This document shows positions 1 through 26,100 of a stretch of 64,000 bases of DNA, one piece after another. How positions within the stretch are numbered: the first letter of the stretch is position 1; each line of letters starts with the position of its first letter. The stretch spans positions 14,220,585 to 14,284,584 of the forward strand of contig JAKOON010000012.1 of assembly GCA_022577435.1 (NCBI GenBank), given 5' to 3'. The DNA comes from Embiotoca jacksoni (taxonomy: Eukaryota > Chordata > Actinopteri > Embiotocidae). Both the position numbers and the translations under genes were made by a program. Under the pieces are notes generated by a model. That model saw only the letters and a program-made list of their open reading frames with translations, was not told the origin of the DNA and ran no database searches.

Positions 1-100
1 TTCGCTCGTGGCTAAAGGACGTTGGTGTCACGGAGGAAGACGGGCTCGTAGGATTCTTCTGTTTTCACTAAATATAGAAAAGAAGGAACAGAAAGGAAAC

Positions 101-1114
101 ATGTTGACCCGCGCAGTGAGACCTACCGTCAGCCTCGCCCGGAGACTGTCCACCTCGTCGCAGAGCAACTCCAAGGTGGCGGTGCTCGGAGCTTCGGGCG
201 GCATAGGCCAGCCGCTGTCCCTGCTCCTGAAGAACAGCCCCCTGGTGAGCCACCTCTCCCTGTATGATATCAACCACACACCCGGGGTGGCTGCGGACCT
301 CAGCCACATCGAGACGAGGGCCCAAGTGACCGGCCACATGGGCCCCGACCAGCTCGACGCCTGTCTGCAGGGCTGCGACGTCGTGGTTATCCCCGCCGGT
401 GTGCCCAGAAAACCCGGCATGACCCGCGATGACCTTTTCAACACCAACGCTACCATCGTAGCCATCTTGGCCGACGCCTGCGCCCGCAACTGCCCCGAGG
501 CGATGATCTGCATCATCGCTAACCCCGTCAACTCCACCATCCCTATTACGTCAGAGGTCATGAAGAAGCACGGCGTGTACAACCCCAACAGAGTGTTTGG
601 CGTCACCACCTTGGACATTGTCAGAGCAAACACCTTCGTGGCGGAGCTCAAAGGTCTCGACCCAGCTCGTGTCAACGTGCCAGTCATCGGAGGTCACGCT
701 GGGAAGACCATCATCCCCCTCATCTCCCAGTGCACACCTAAAGTTGAGTTCCCCGCTGACCAGCTGGCCGCCCTGACCGGTCGGATCCAGGAGGCTGGCA
801 CAGAGGTGGTGAAGGCCAAGGCTGGAGCCGGATCTGCGACCCTCTCCATGGCCTACGCCGGAGCCCGCTTCGCCTTCTCCGTCCTGGACGCCATGAATGG
901 GAAGGAAGGCGTGGTGGAGTGCGCCTACGTCAGGTCCGAGGAGACGGAGTGCAAGTACTTCTCCACACCTCTGCTCCTGGGGAAGACCGGCATCGAGAAG
1001 AACCTGGGGCTGGGCAAGCTGTCCGCCTTCGAGGAGAAGCTGGTCGCTGGTGCTATGGATGAGCTGAAGTCTTCTATCAAGAATGGTGAAGATTTTGTGG
1101 CCAAGATGAAGTGA
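101..1114 (+). CDS. mdh2: Malate dehydrogenase, mitochondrial; intact intronless copy
   Basis: This enzyme interconverts malate and oxaloacetate with NAD in the mitochondrial matrix (TCA cycle, malate-aspartate shuttle). The frame encodes 337 residues, against 338 in human MDH2. An Arg/Ser-rich mitochondrial targeting segment (about residues 1-24) precedes the NAD-binding glycine motif GASGGIG (30-36), with D56 at the end of the second strand. The substrate loop PRKPGMTRDD carries R103 and R109, and N141 lies in IANPVN. The catalytic pair is D172 (TTLDIVRAN, with R175) and H199 (GGHAGKTI). The start at 101 is chosen because the leader begins there and A is at -3; the open frame continues upstream to position 8 but reads like 5' UTR. 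Vertebrate MDH2 genes normally have about nine exons, yet this copy has none and no lesions, so I infer a functional retrogene. Third positions are GC-rich, unlike the surrounding AT-rich DNA. Confidence 0.95.
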   Translation: MLTRAVRPTVSLARRLSTSSQSNSKVAVLGASGGIGQPLSLLLKNSPLVSHLSLYDINHTPGVAADLSHIETRAQVTGHMGPDQLDACLQGCDVVVIPAGVPRKPGMTRDDLFNTNATIVAILADACARNCPEAMICIIANPVNSTIPITSEVMKKHGVYNPNRVFGVTTLDIVRANTFVAELKGLDPARVNVPVIGGHAGKTIIPLISQCTPKVEFPADQLAALTGRIQEAGTEVVKAKAGAGSATLSMAYAGARFAFSVLDAMNGKEGVVECAYVRSEETECKYFSTPLLLGKTGIEKNLGLGKLSAFEEKLVAGAMDELKSSIKNGEDFVAKMK

Positions 1115-1530
1115 ACAGAAAGCTTTAAGTTAGTCCAAAACAAACAGCAGCTGTGATTGATAATTTGTTCTCGTCTTAACTTAACTAAAAGGCATCCGGG
1201 TGTATCTTGAGATCTGTCACGGTGTTTCCTCTTTCATTTCTGTTTTAGCAGTCGGGTCATCTTGACTGAGAAATCCTGATTTAGACCTGGACAAATTTCC
1301 TTTATTCTTTACAGACATGGCTTTTTATCTTGCACTTATGATTTGTGTACATATTGTACTGTGACTTATCTATATTCAGCAAATGTTAAATTTATTCAGA
1401 ATTTCATATTTTCATGTACAGTCTGTATATGTGGGGATTTCTCTGCTGAATGATCAAAGAGGAAATACTGTCGTCATGCCTGTTGATGCTGAAACTCAAT
1501 GTTACTGATAAGTAAAATCTTCACTCCAAC

Positions 1531-1536
1531 AATAAA
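1531..1536 (+). terminator. mdh2: Polyadenylation signal AATAAA of mdh2
   Basis: AATAAA lies 417 nt after the mdh2 stop codon and is followed by a T/GT-rich stretch (about 1553-1580), as expected for a cleavage site. A run of ten A at 1582-1591 follows about 45 nt later. It could be a relic of a retroposed poly(A) tail, but it is short and further from the signal than usual. Confidence 0.6.
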
Positions 1537-1591
1537 CAATTTAGCTTTAAAATGTTTCTTTATTTCTTGTTTTTGTGGTACAAAAAAAAAA

Positions 1592-2774
1592 GGGCTTAGA
1601 GGCGTACTGAAAGGTTGACCACCTGTTTAGACGATTCTCATGAAATTATACTGGTGTATCCAGATGAATTTGATCATCCTTCATTCCTCATGCCGAATAT
1701 GGATCGTAGGCCTGTCACAATTATTACGTAATCACCTTATTTGAGCATAATTGTTAAAAGTTCTCGCAGTCATTCGTGTCTATAAAAACAGCTGGAAGAA
1801 ACTAACAGAAATGTCATATTTCCGTCACTATTTTCACATCAGTTTCTACAATTTGAGATTTGACCGGTGCTCTTTTGATGAGGTCATCTTAATGTGCCAC
1901 CTTCTTCTGATAAGGTTTAATAGCAAATGAGTGGAGAATTTGTGCCAACAGCTCTTTATCTTGTGGAGCATAACTTCTAAAATTCAACCGACCACATTTT
2001 AATCAGCACCTGGTGATAGGAACATTAAAGATAACGTTTCAAAGCCAAACACCTCTGGCAATACATGGCTCTTTACAAGGCTTATGTATTAAACTATGAT
2101 TAGGCTTATCCTATAATCGTGGCATTACATGACCAGGAAAAGACAAATAATTGCAGTGCGTGACAGTCGTTAACTAAAATGTTCATGGTCTTGACAGTCC
2201 TAACGGTTGTTTCTAAGCAGCAAAATAGTTCATGGTTTGTTCAAAAATGTGCTCAACCTAATATTTGACAATTAGATACTCGAATAGATTCAACATGAAA
2301 ATATCTCACTTTGAAGTTTGAGCTACATGCTAGTAGCTGTGAAAGGTGCTTTTTAACGTTAAAGGGAACTTCTCTGCAAAAACGAATCCACTTGACTTGA
2401 ATAATAATGACTGCAGGTAGTTAGATTTATATAATCCACATGTTTAATGATTCACGATGTGCACAGGAACAAGCTGCAGATGGAGAGTAGTTATAGAAAA
2501 AGTAATAGACAAACGTTCCTGCTATTGACAACACACAAGTATATGCTCAGCTATTGTCAAAGTAACTTGAGTGATACTGAGAGGTGGACTGTCAGTATCT
2601 AAAACAAGTGTTCAGGTGGATGTAACTTTCTATTACCATTATTCAACCTTGTGAAAGCACGGCGACCTTTGAAGCTGCAGTCGATAGCTGCACAATGTAC
2701 TTAGTTCACCTTTGATTGCACAAGATCGAAGTCAGATAACAAGTCATCAGACGCAGGTACAAACCCATTATAGT
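1592..2774. other. Intergenic spacer between convergent mdh2 and rspo3
   Basis: AT-rich DNA between the two facing 3' ends. I see no open frame with coding character, no RNA gene and no repeat I recognise. Confidence 0.6.
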
Positions 2775-2780
2775 TTTATT
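2775..2780 (-). terminator. rspo3: Candidate distal polyadenylation signal of rspo3
   Basis: AATAAA on the minus strand, about 800 nt after the rspo3 stop codon. With the signal at 2817-2822 it could define alternative 3' ends. The intervening sequence holds no long coding frame and is plausible 3' UTR. Confidence 0.4.
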
Positions 2781-2816
2781 TGACATACAGGTGGTTTTGG
2801 TTCCTTGTCAAGGCGC

Positions 2817-2822
2817 TTTATT
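2817..2822 (-). terminator. rspo3: Candidate proximal polyadenylation signal of rspo3
   Basis: AATAAA (CTCAATAAAGCG on the minus strand) about 750 nt downstream of the rspo3 stop codon, 37 nt before a second AATAAA. The use of either site is inferred from position only. Confidence 0.45.
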
Positions 2823-3573
2823 GAGAGCACAGAATCCATTTACACAATATAAAGCCAGTGGTAGATTAGATCGATCACTTTTCTGGATAAAATTAGCTTT
2901 TGTCTGAGACGTACAGAACATGTTTTCAGTTTTCCACCATACTGCTTTAATTCACAGCCTACAGGTCCCCCCCCCCCCCACATCTGTCAACTGATTCTCA
3001 AGATGTCACAAGATGGTAAAAGCAAAAACTATTATTTTTTCTCGACAAATTCTGCAGCAAACAAAGAGATCTAAAAGAACAGGAACAACAATAAGAAACA
3101 ATTGTTCTACATAATGCTGCAAAATCTACATTCAAAAACCAAGATGCGCAATGTTTGTACCAGAGCCCCATTAAATAACCATATCAACAAGCACATAATG
3201 CCTCTCTGTCCGTCCGTCTGACAGTCCTCCACACAGTCACAGACAGTTCTCACTGTTCCTCAGTCCCATCAGCAGTCTCAGCAGTGTCTCCTGCACTTTT
3301 CAGAGGAGACACTCTCTCAGCGGTGGAAGTGAAGGAGACTACAGGGTAGAAAAGAAGACTTTTTAAAGTCAATAGTGGCCCAAGCCTTGTGGCTGAATGT
3401 GCCCCATCCTGCTTGTGCATAAACAGTATATTCAAATCATACAGGTAGCAGCAACACCCCTGCACAGAGGGGTTGTGGGGGAGGAGAACAGTGGGTGAGG
3501 GTTTTGGAGGAGGAAGGATGGGAAGATAAGAGGAGGAAGGTGGGGAGCTGTTGGACTTTGTTTGTCCCGAGTA
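2823..3573 (-). other. rspo3: Probable 3' UTR of rspo3
   Basis: This stretch follows the rspo3 stop codon and runs to the first minus-strand AATAAA. It begins pyrimidine-rich on the transcribed strand (about 3480-3550) and contains a short poly(C) run on the plus strand near 2967-2979. Small open frames inside it show no family resemblance. Confidence 0.5.
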
Positions 3574-17859
<14,286 letters not shown>

Positions 17860-18656
17860 AGTAGCCCAGAGATGAGACTCGTAAAGCCAATGTCAATGTT
17901 CACCAAAACACTTCTTGGATAAGATTCCGTTTTCTTCCTCCAGACGGAGGCAGAGGCTGGAGTGGATTATTCCTAGACACAACGGGACCCCCAGCTATGT
18001 GGTGATATGTGGTGATGGTTGTGCACAGTGGCCCAATGATGCCTGGGCCGCTTACACTTTAACATCCTGGATAGGGTCCACATATGTGCCAAGAAAACCG
18101 GACTGAGTCAGGGATCCGTTATCCTTGCTGTGGTAATGAACATTCCCTCCAAAACACAAACAAACACACCAAAAAGCTCGACTCTCATCCGTTGCGCGCA
18201 GGAGGAAAGCAGAATCAAACATTAGTGTGGCTCAAAAAGATGAATAGAATAATTGATTGAGGATGAACGTGCCTCTCAACAACTTTGGGATATTAAATCC
18301 ATGTTGTAGAACTCCAAAAAGACCTTCCCCTCCCTCTCACCGTCTCTGAGTGGAGATGCGCCGTGCGTCCCGGTGTGTGTGGATACGCTAATGTGCCAGG
18401 CGCGCTGAAGGTCTCGGCTTCATCTCAGCATCAGCTGAAGCAAAAAAAGTAAAAGTCACCACAGGATCAACGCCAGTAATCACAAATCAGTTTCTAAGTT
18501 GAGTGCTTCGTAGGTCGTGTTGTCAAACGCACACCTCCTCCTGCTTGCTGGAACTGAGCTGCAACTAAACCAAAGTAAATCTCCGCAGTTTCAGCGCTTT
18601 TCTGCTTTGCGTGCAGGACCCATTCACTCCCCTCCTGCCGGCCCGCTGATGACTTC

Positions 18657-18715
<59 letters not shown>
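17860..18715 (-). promoter_or_regulatory. rspo3: Probable 5' UTR and proximal promoter of rspo3
   Basis: DNA immediately upstream of the rspo3 ATG is moderately GC/CpG-rich around 18180-18420. If it is transcribed from near the CT repeat, it contains short upstream ORFs at 18276-18302 and 18108-18188 on the minus strand. The transcription start cannot be fixed from sequence alone. Confidence 0.4.
18659..18714 (+). repeat. (CT)n microsatellite at the rspo3 promoter
   Basis: About 28 CT units, (GA)n on the rspo3 sense strand, 800 bp upstream of the start codon. GA repeats near promoters can bind GAGA-type factors, but that role is unproven here. Confidence 0.97.
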
Positions 18716-18717
<2 letters not shown>

Positions 18718-18739
18718 CCTCTCTGTCTATGAGCTCCAA

Positions 18740-18752
18740 AGTTTATTTAGAG
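18740..18752 (-). promoter_or_regulatory. Weak TATA-like candidate for rspo3
   Basis: The minus strand reads CTCTAAATAAACT about 25-40 bp upstream of the (GA)n tract, next to a GC-rich stretch (GACGCGGGGGGCATG). The spacing would place initiation in the GA repeat. The match is weak. Confidence 0.25.
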
Positions 18753-19901
18753 GGCATGCCCCCCGCGTCAGAGAGAAAGACATACTGAAGTTGTTTCAAC
18801 AAGGGTTTAAAAATGTCTACTGTAGCTTCTCTATCATTCCTGTTTGGACTGCACGAATGGCGCTTTGAATGCTCGTCATGTATGTAAGAGGTCGAAATTA
18901 ATGGACTATTTCCACCCAACATTTCTTTTCAAACTAAGACCATTTATTTTTCCATTTAAAATTGAAGTAGAATTATTATTACTTGTAAATAAATCTCTGA
19001 AGCTGACAGAAGTGTCCCCTCTCCACATTAGTTATTAAAGATGATTTTGGATATAGGCTATCTGGACACAATTCAAATTAGCCAAATTGCATCAGTGCTG
19101 AAAGGGAAAAAAAAGAGCTTCACTATGACAGCAGGTCGTCTTCAAGATGTCATTTTTTACCTTCACATATCCTTTGACTATTTTCCTCCACACAGATGTG
19201 ACTTTCTAAAGCCAGTCCAGTCCAACAAGTCTGCAGTGTGTTATATTTGTTTTAAACTAGGAATTTGAGTCTGATCTGCAAAAATGCACCTACAGATGCA
19301 CGACTGTACCAGAAAGTAAGATTTCATGCACCAGGTAGCCCATCTTATATCAGATGAGGGGATTGCTACACAGTGGTCTAATCAATTCCTGTGTGATCAT
19401 TGTTTTCATTAATTGTCTGGCAAAGGTGGTTTGTGGTGTGTGCCAGGGGAGAAAAATGCCCAGAAGGAGCAGCAGCACTTCCTCATGTTACCTCTAGAGG
19501 GAGTTAGTTCCATAAAAGCTTGAGGCACATATTTTCATGAGGACAAGCTTGGGTATCAGTAAGTTATGGGAACTGGAGCATTTGACCTTTTCTCTCATGA
19601 GTCCAAATGTGATATATTTTTAATGTAGATGATCATTCAAGACAAAAAATAGCCAGTAAAAATGTGAAAACAGATATCTTAAAAATCACATGGAAACATT
19701 CAGGACCTATTTTGCACTGAAAGTATTTCACATCAAGAAAATATAAATTCAGTCATTGCTACATCTGTCAGTGGATCCTTACAATACAGATGCAGTTAAA
19801 ACAGGTTTAGACATTCTGGTGATAAAATTCTTGTAAATGTCCCTCCAGGTTTTGTGAACTGTAGCCTGTGCAGAGCAGACCAGAGCAGAGCATAGGAAGG
19901 A

Positions 19902-19926
19902 GGGGGGGGGGGGGGGGGGGGGGGGG
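19902..19926 (+). repeat. Homopolymeric G tract
   Basis: About 25 consecutive G, preceded by AGCAGAGCATAGGAAGGA. It can form G-quadruplexes on the plus strand. Exact length is uncertain because homopolymers are error-prone in sequencing. Confidence 0.85.
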
Positions 19927-21064
19927 CTCATTTGTCTAACTAGTATGTTGATGTTTAGGGGGAACAGTATGCACAAGTCCAATGCTTTTCCTCCTTGTGG
20001 CTTCTGGTCTTCCATCAGTCACTGTGCCGAGGAGAGCAATGCAAACAAAGTGTGGGCTCTTTCTTTATTGGAATACTTCCCTGTTTGCCCTGTACTAACT
20101 CAGCAGCAAGACAGTGAGACATAACAGAGATTGATGCATTGTTTTAAACCCTTTCACCTCCGCTGGGGCAGACTCCTGAATACAAACTTTGCCACGAATA
20201 TTTATGCATTTTGATGCACTACAGTGACTCTAAAACACAAACATAAAATTTATAATAGATTTGTAGCTGAAAAATCTGCCCTGGAATACCTCTGTAAAGT
20301 GTGTCAGATTATGAAATGTAATATCACATGTAACCCCGTGTGTATCTGTAAAAATTGGAAAGAAAAATGGAAAATATTGTGATAAAATGTTGTAAAAAAT
20401 GATGAAATCTCTCTTCTCCCTCTCCTCACTCCTGGTGGCTTGGTGTAAGGGATATAGAGGAATAATGCTTGTCTTTGTGTCCCAGTCTGAACCGGACCCG
20501 CCGTCCCCTGGGGGTAGGAGCATGTGCGTGTTTGGGTGTGTGTGTGGGAGTGTATGTGGCACTGGGGTGCGGAAGGTTAAGGTCACTTGGTCAGTCCCTG
20601 TGACCGTCCAGTGAGAGAATCAGTCGACACCTGTAAATGAAGTCGGGCAGGTGCATAAACCCTTCTGACCAAGGATGGATGCGCACTACAAGTTTTTTTT
20701 TTTTTTTTTTAATGCCACATCAAGTCCTATTTTAGCTTATCTAATTTAGGCCGTGTTCTCAGGGAGAATGAGAGCCATCATACTTTCTGACACAAATGAA
20801 TGTTAACATGCTGTCAGTCTGTTAAAAGAGTTTTTGAATACTCAACTACTATTTTTTGAAAGTTGTTTCATAATATGGACACAAGCCTGAACACAATATA
20901 CTGACACTGGGTGGAACTGCTGCCTCAGTCAAAAGGGGTTGAGTACAGTCTTATACAATAATTATTTTTTTTTGACCTGACATTCTTATTTGATTTCAGT
21001 ATGTTAAATGTACAAATTTCACATGCCATGAAATGGGTGGGTCAATTGTTAAAAATGCAAATTA

Positions 21065-21191
21065 AAAGGTGTCCCAGTGGTCCATGCTGAGTCAGTCTGG
21101 GGATCTTTGTTGCCCGTCTTCCCTTTTGTCTCTCATCCCATTTCCTGTCAGCGCCAAATAAAGTAAAAAATTTCAGGAAAAAAAAAAAACA
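21065..21191 (+). repeat. Probable 3' part of a teleost SINE
   Basis: The segment has the order typical of tRNA-derived fish SINE bodies: GATCTTTGTTGCCCGTC, then CTCTCATCCCATTTCCTGTC, then AAATAAAGTAAAA and a terminal poly(A). A clear tRNA-related head is not seen upstream, so it is 5'-truncated or decayed. Confidence 0.5.
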
Positions 21192-22123
21192 CACAAAATT
21201 GCATGCTGTATGGCCAAGTTAAGCTTCATTTAAAGTTTTGAAAAGACATAAAAGGTTCTTTTGTTACTGTTTTTTGGAGACGTTGGAGTAAGAGTAGAGT
21301 TATTTATTTACACATCCATTAAACAACAAGACTAACTACCATCCATTTCGATTAGCTTGCCCACAAGGCAAATATATGTCCATAAACCACTTGTGTTTTA
21401 GCTTTGTCATGGTTCCTCCTCCTCAGGGAAATATCTGTTTCCTTGGATCCTTGTGAACTTTGTTTCGTTTGTTGAAGTGAAGCCATCATACAGTTGGTTT
21501 ACCAATAAATTTAATCTAAGTTTTGTTGTTGTTTCACCCATTTTAGTGTACAAATTTTGATTACACACCTGTCAGGGGATTGCCAGGCCCTCAGAAGCTT
21601 GACTTTAAAGTGAATCAGAAGCTAATTGCACCGATCATTCTCAAATTTTAGCTACAAATAGACCTATCCGTCAGTTAACCAGATATCTGCTTTGTTATAC
21701 CCAGATGACATTGCACAAATCTCTTTACCTCCACCTCATCAAGACAATCATGCTCCTAATCCTCAGCCGCATCAGAGCAGTGACACCGCAAAGCTCATGC
21801 CTATGATCTCCAAACTGTTCATTCCCCCGGCCTATGACTCATAAAATTCCCAGATGACAGTGACAATGTTGATCCACTGTCCTGTCATCAGCTTATGAAT
21901 TAGGCTGGGCTCAGTGTGGACAGCAATTGATAGCACGCGGCTCACCCGGGTCAGTGAAAACATAGTGGCTCAGACTGTGGTGTTATAAGAAGGTTTTTCT
22001 GACGTTGCATCTATTAAAGCTGCAAATATCCCAGCGGCTATGCCGTGCATTCTCTCAGCATGAAGCAAGCAGAGAGAGACAGTGACACAGGGTGGACAAT
22101 GTTATGAAAATAGACATGCATGA

Positions 22124-22124
<1 letters not shown>

Positions 22125-22206
<82 letters not shown>

Positions 22207-22210
22207 TACA
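22125..22210 (+). repeat. (CA)n microsatellite
   Basis: About 38 CA units ending in CATACATACA. Confidence 0.97.
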
Positions 22211-22541
22211 GGATCTAGAAGTTCGAATAAAATAAGTATAGATTCTTGAAATTCTATTATACACACAGACAAGGAGGATTAGATGAATATAAACAACGAT
22301 AAGACAGGTGCGTGTGTTGGTGGGCGGAAGGTGGAGGAACCATATCGTAAATGTGTGTGTGGCTGCATTAGTGTGTGTGTGTGTGCGTGTGTGACGGGCT
22401 GATTGAGGGGATCATTTCATAGTAAGAGGGATTGAGAAGATAGTCAAGGACAGATAATCACTGTGAGCAAGGGCTGTCAGCTGTACACACAGAGGGAAAG
22501 CAGGTCAGAGTTTTGTATAGAGAAGGTTAAAAGAGAAGGGG

Positions 22542-22543
<2 letters not shown>

Positions 22544-22599
<56 letters not shown>
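22544..22599 (+). repeat. (TG)n microsatellite
   Basis: About 28 TG units, 340 bp from the (CA)n tract at 22125 and complementary to it. Confidence 0.97.
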
Positions 22600-22601
<2 letters not shown>

Positions 22602-22716
22602 ATGTGAAAAGAGACAAATTAGCATTGATTCCTCATCCTGAACCGTATTTCCCTCAGATAAGGAAAAAAAACAAAACACCCTTCAAACAACACAATCTCT
22701 TGTGTTCTGCTTTGTT

Positions 22717-23175
22717 AGAGTTAGATGAGAAGTTTGACACCATTCACATATTGGTACAATTTGAAGCGGGAGCCAGGAGATGATTAGTTTAACTTTGAAT
22801 AATGACTAAAAGCTACCATGGCTCGGTCCAAAGGTAATAAAATACACCTACGACATTGTGTTTGGGGTCATAAATCTGTACGAAAATTGAGGTACAAAAA
22901 CAAAGAGTTAAAGGAAGATTATGTGCCTGACTATTTCTTGGCTCTGAAAAGTTACTTCCTAGGGTGTTGTCATCATTGTGAGGTTGCCAGGCAGTGCTGT
23001 TTTTAAATGTGTATTGTTACCTTTCTGACAGAGCCAGGCTCATTATTTTCCTGTTTCCAGGCTTTAATTTAAACTGTGCTAATGCTGACTGTAGCTTAAT
23101 TTTTTATTGTACATGAGGGTCTTTTAAGTATCAGCAAAAAAGTGAATAGTCAAAGGTTGACCTATTCCTTTAAAG
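22717..23175 (+). repeat. Near-complete copy of a teleost interspersed repeat (possible non-autonomous DNA element)
   Basis: Landmarks in order: AGAGTTAGATGAGAAG, GGCTCGGTCCAAAGGTAATA, ATGTGCCTGACTATTTCTTG, GAGGTTGCCAGGCAG, GAGCCAGGCTCATTATTTTC with CTGTTTCCAG, and a terminal GACCTATTCCTTTAAA. These are the landmarks of a repeat widespread in percomorph fish. A 62-codon frame at 22818-23006 lies entirely inside and is not a gene. Class assignment is from memory. Confidence 0.6.
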
Positions 23176-26100
23176 TGTGTTTCCCGAAGCAGTCTTTGTG
23201 GATGCCGACTGCGCTAACCATGCTGTTCATCGTGGTGTTCTATTAGTACAGCATTCCCAGGACGTGTGTGTGTCCTCTCTTTTCTCTTTATGAATGTGTA
23301 TTTGTGTAAATGCCCTCTTCATGTGGTGTGCTGATTTTGTACGTGTGTGTTGTGCTTTACCATGCTACTGACCCCAGGAGGATTCCCCCACAACAGGCCT
23401 GACTAATTTGACCGTGAGCGTGGCATTAACTACACATTCCTTCCGAGATGGTGTCTCCGCTTCCCTCTCCACTTTGACAGCTTACACTTTAAATAAACTG
23501 AGCATGGGGCTTTTAAAAAAGGCCACAGCTTTCTGTGTTTGAGTGTCGGTACCTCAATTGATGAATTTCCGCTTCTCTTTAGCTTCCCTTTGAAAATCGT
23601 GACTACCCAGTGAATTGTCAAAGTGACTTGCATGACAGGAGGGTTGGTGGGAGTAAAAACAAGTCCTGAGTTCACTTGAGTGAAACAAAAATTAGAGGAA
23701 AAGTCAGTGAGCAAAGCCAGCAACCTCTTGACAAGAGTGAGAAAGTTTATATATTGTCTTCCCTCTCTCGTTACCCCAGTGTTGGGTTTCTTATGAAGCT
23801 GTGGAGAGACAATGACAGCGTAGTGGGGATCAAACAGTTACCCTGGAAATTTTAATCATTGGAGCAACACCAGCTTATTTTCCCATCAGTTGTTGCCCGG
23901 CAACAGGTGGGGCAAACCTCAGGTATTTTGTGTGTATGTGCTATTGTGGTATTTCTGGTGAGGGAGTTGGATGGTGTGCAGATCATGGTGTGCATAGAAG
24001 AACCTTGGGGTTATTTTATTAATCTGCATGGGGAGTCTTTTCTTTTTCTCCCTGATAAAATCCTTTCTGCTCATTCTTTCTCGCAGGCTGCCCTCGACTT
24101 TTGTCCTGTGATCTTTCAGCTCTGCAGGGACCCGTGTCAGGCATCCCCCTCAAAGAGAGCCTGTGTGGGAGGAAAGGTGTGGGTGTGTGTGAGAGATGCA
24201 GAACACTGTAATCATTATGGAAAGCTTGCAATGCAGCATCTCTCTGGAAAATCGACTTTATCATGTAAATACTGGAAATCACTTTAGTTGACTTTTTACA
24301 GAACACATGGTCCAGGAACGGCCCTCAAGAAACTTCAAGATTACTCGATGCAGAAAGTTGAAAGAAGGCAGATGGCCAGAGCTTTATTTTTCTAGTGAAC
24401 AATTTCCTCTCAATCTAAGAGGTCCTAATGGAAAGAGCCTGAATTAAAACATGTGTGAAAGTACAATTTACCCCTTCGTTTCTCACCCAGGCAGAACCAA
24501 CCCGGCGAACCACACTGCAAAGGGAATTTGCCTTTTTACAAAACAAATTAATTCCGACATTTTTCCATCCAGTGAAAAAAATTAGGATTCTTTCCCTCCT
24601 CCAGCGAAGCTCAGTGTTGGACACATCTGTTGGGCCCGAGTTACCAGTGGCTAATGTTGCGTTGTTGATTTCAGGAACTGTTGAGACAGTGTGGTTTTAA
24701 CAGTCAACAAATAGCTTCTCAGATGTTCCAAACATTAAATCATTGGAGTGATGCCTTTCGTGTCCCAAATGCACTTGGTGCACTTTTGAAACATAAGCAG
24801 TGCTGCCCATTTCCAGTGTGCGTTGAGTTGATTCAGTTTCAAATGAAGTGTAATTTACAGCATGACAAAATGGTATGTTTAACTGGATACACAAACTAAC
24901 TGTTCTATACTGAGCCAAGAGCAGTTATCCAGACAACTTCCATCGAATATAAACAAAATGTTTTAAACTTCTGAGCACGCCCCCTGTGAGGTTTTACTTA
25001 TAGGCACCGTAACCTAGTGTGAAACACTGACATCTGCATGCTTACAGACTGATAGCATGTTAAGCATGTACTGTATAATGCTTACCAGGCTAAATCAGAG
25101 TGTTTACGTGCTAATATATAACACAGTTAACGCTCAAAGACATGCCTTTAGTTTTGCAGGTATTTGGTCCCTGAGTATTGGAATGAATTAAGATTTAGAT
25201 GAGAGACCTGAGAAGTTCACCATGTGGGGATCATGAACATAGGGTGACCAGATCCCACCAAAGCAAATGTGGGGCAAAGAGTATGTTTGCGTGGGACAAT
25301 GTGGGACATATGTGCTAAGAGGTAGTGTAAAATTTGGACATTTAGTTTAGAGCTTGATAACACACAACATACAGGTTAGACCTTTAGCATGTGAAGGACA
25401 AAATATATATAATTTATTTAAATGCACCTTTTGAAACCCACCCTGAGAACAGTAAGCATAAAGGAATCTAAATTCACAGTAATGTCAGAGAGAATGTTAT
25501 AGGCCGAGGCTGCTGGGGGACCTCGTTACATGCTGAGCTTCTTTTCTTTCCTCCTACTCTTTAACTCTCTATAGACGCACACCTCACCATCTTTTTCTCT
25601 CCCATAGTTTCTTTTTATTATCTGTTGTCCCTCCATTCAGTTCCCTCGCTCGCATAGTTTCTGTTCTTTCTTTTGCAGATGTCCCGTCATGGAGCTGCAT
25701 GTCTCTGCCCTGCGCTTGTCGTCTCCACCAACAGTTCTTCTCTTGTATCTCTATGCTGTCCTTTTCTCTCTCTGCTCTCCTCTGTATGCATGTTTCCTGG
25801 TAATCCATCCAATACTTGTCAATCTAAAAACTATAAATGTGACCCTCATGGTGGAGCTATTGGAAAAGACATCAAAATCAGTAGAATTCATCCTCTGGTG
25901 ACCATGAAAATCTGTCCTTGATATCCCTTTAGCCATAGTGTGACATAAAAGGGTGTACAGGGTTTTTCCAGATGTTTTGAGTGAGTGTCTGTTTTTCATC
26001 TTGATCCAGAAGTGGCCCGTTTTGAGATTATAGAAGACATTTGTAAAAGTCAGACACTAAAAATAAGCAGTCAGTGATGTTTACAAAAACATTTAACATC

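Larger units (their letters stand above)
18760..22100. other. Non-coding upstream region of rspo3
   Basis: AT-rich DNA without a supported gene. It holds a G-run at 19902, poly(T) at about 20693-20711 and a SINE-like tail at 21065. Confidence 0.6.

Noticed and set aside
8..100. In-frame upstream extension of mdh2 to an ATG near the window start
   Set aside because: The extra 31 residues would precede the mitochondrial leader and match nothing in the family; position 101 has the expected leader and a good context.
28..687. 219-codon minus-strand open frame over mdh2
   Set aside because: It is the antisense shadow of the GC-rich mdh2 coding sequence and shows no domain of its own.
1582..1591. 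Ten-A run as proof of mdh2 retroposition
   Set aside because: Too short and about 45 nt past the AATAAA; similar A runs occur throughout the window.
22818..23006. 62-codon frame starting MARSKGNKIHLRHC
   Set aside because: It lies wholly inside a multi-copy teleost repeat.
25234..25330. AGGGTGACCAGAT segment as a named repeat
   Set aside because: The motif is familiar but the rest does not follow a pattern I can support.
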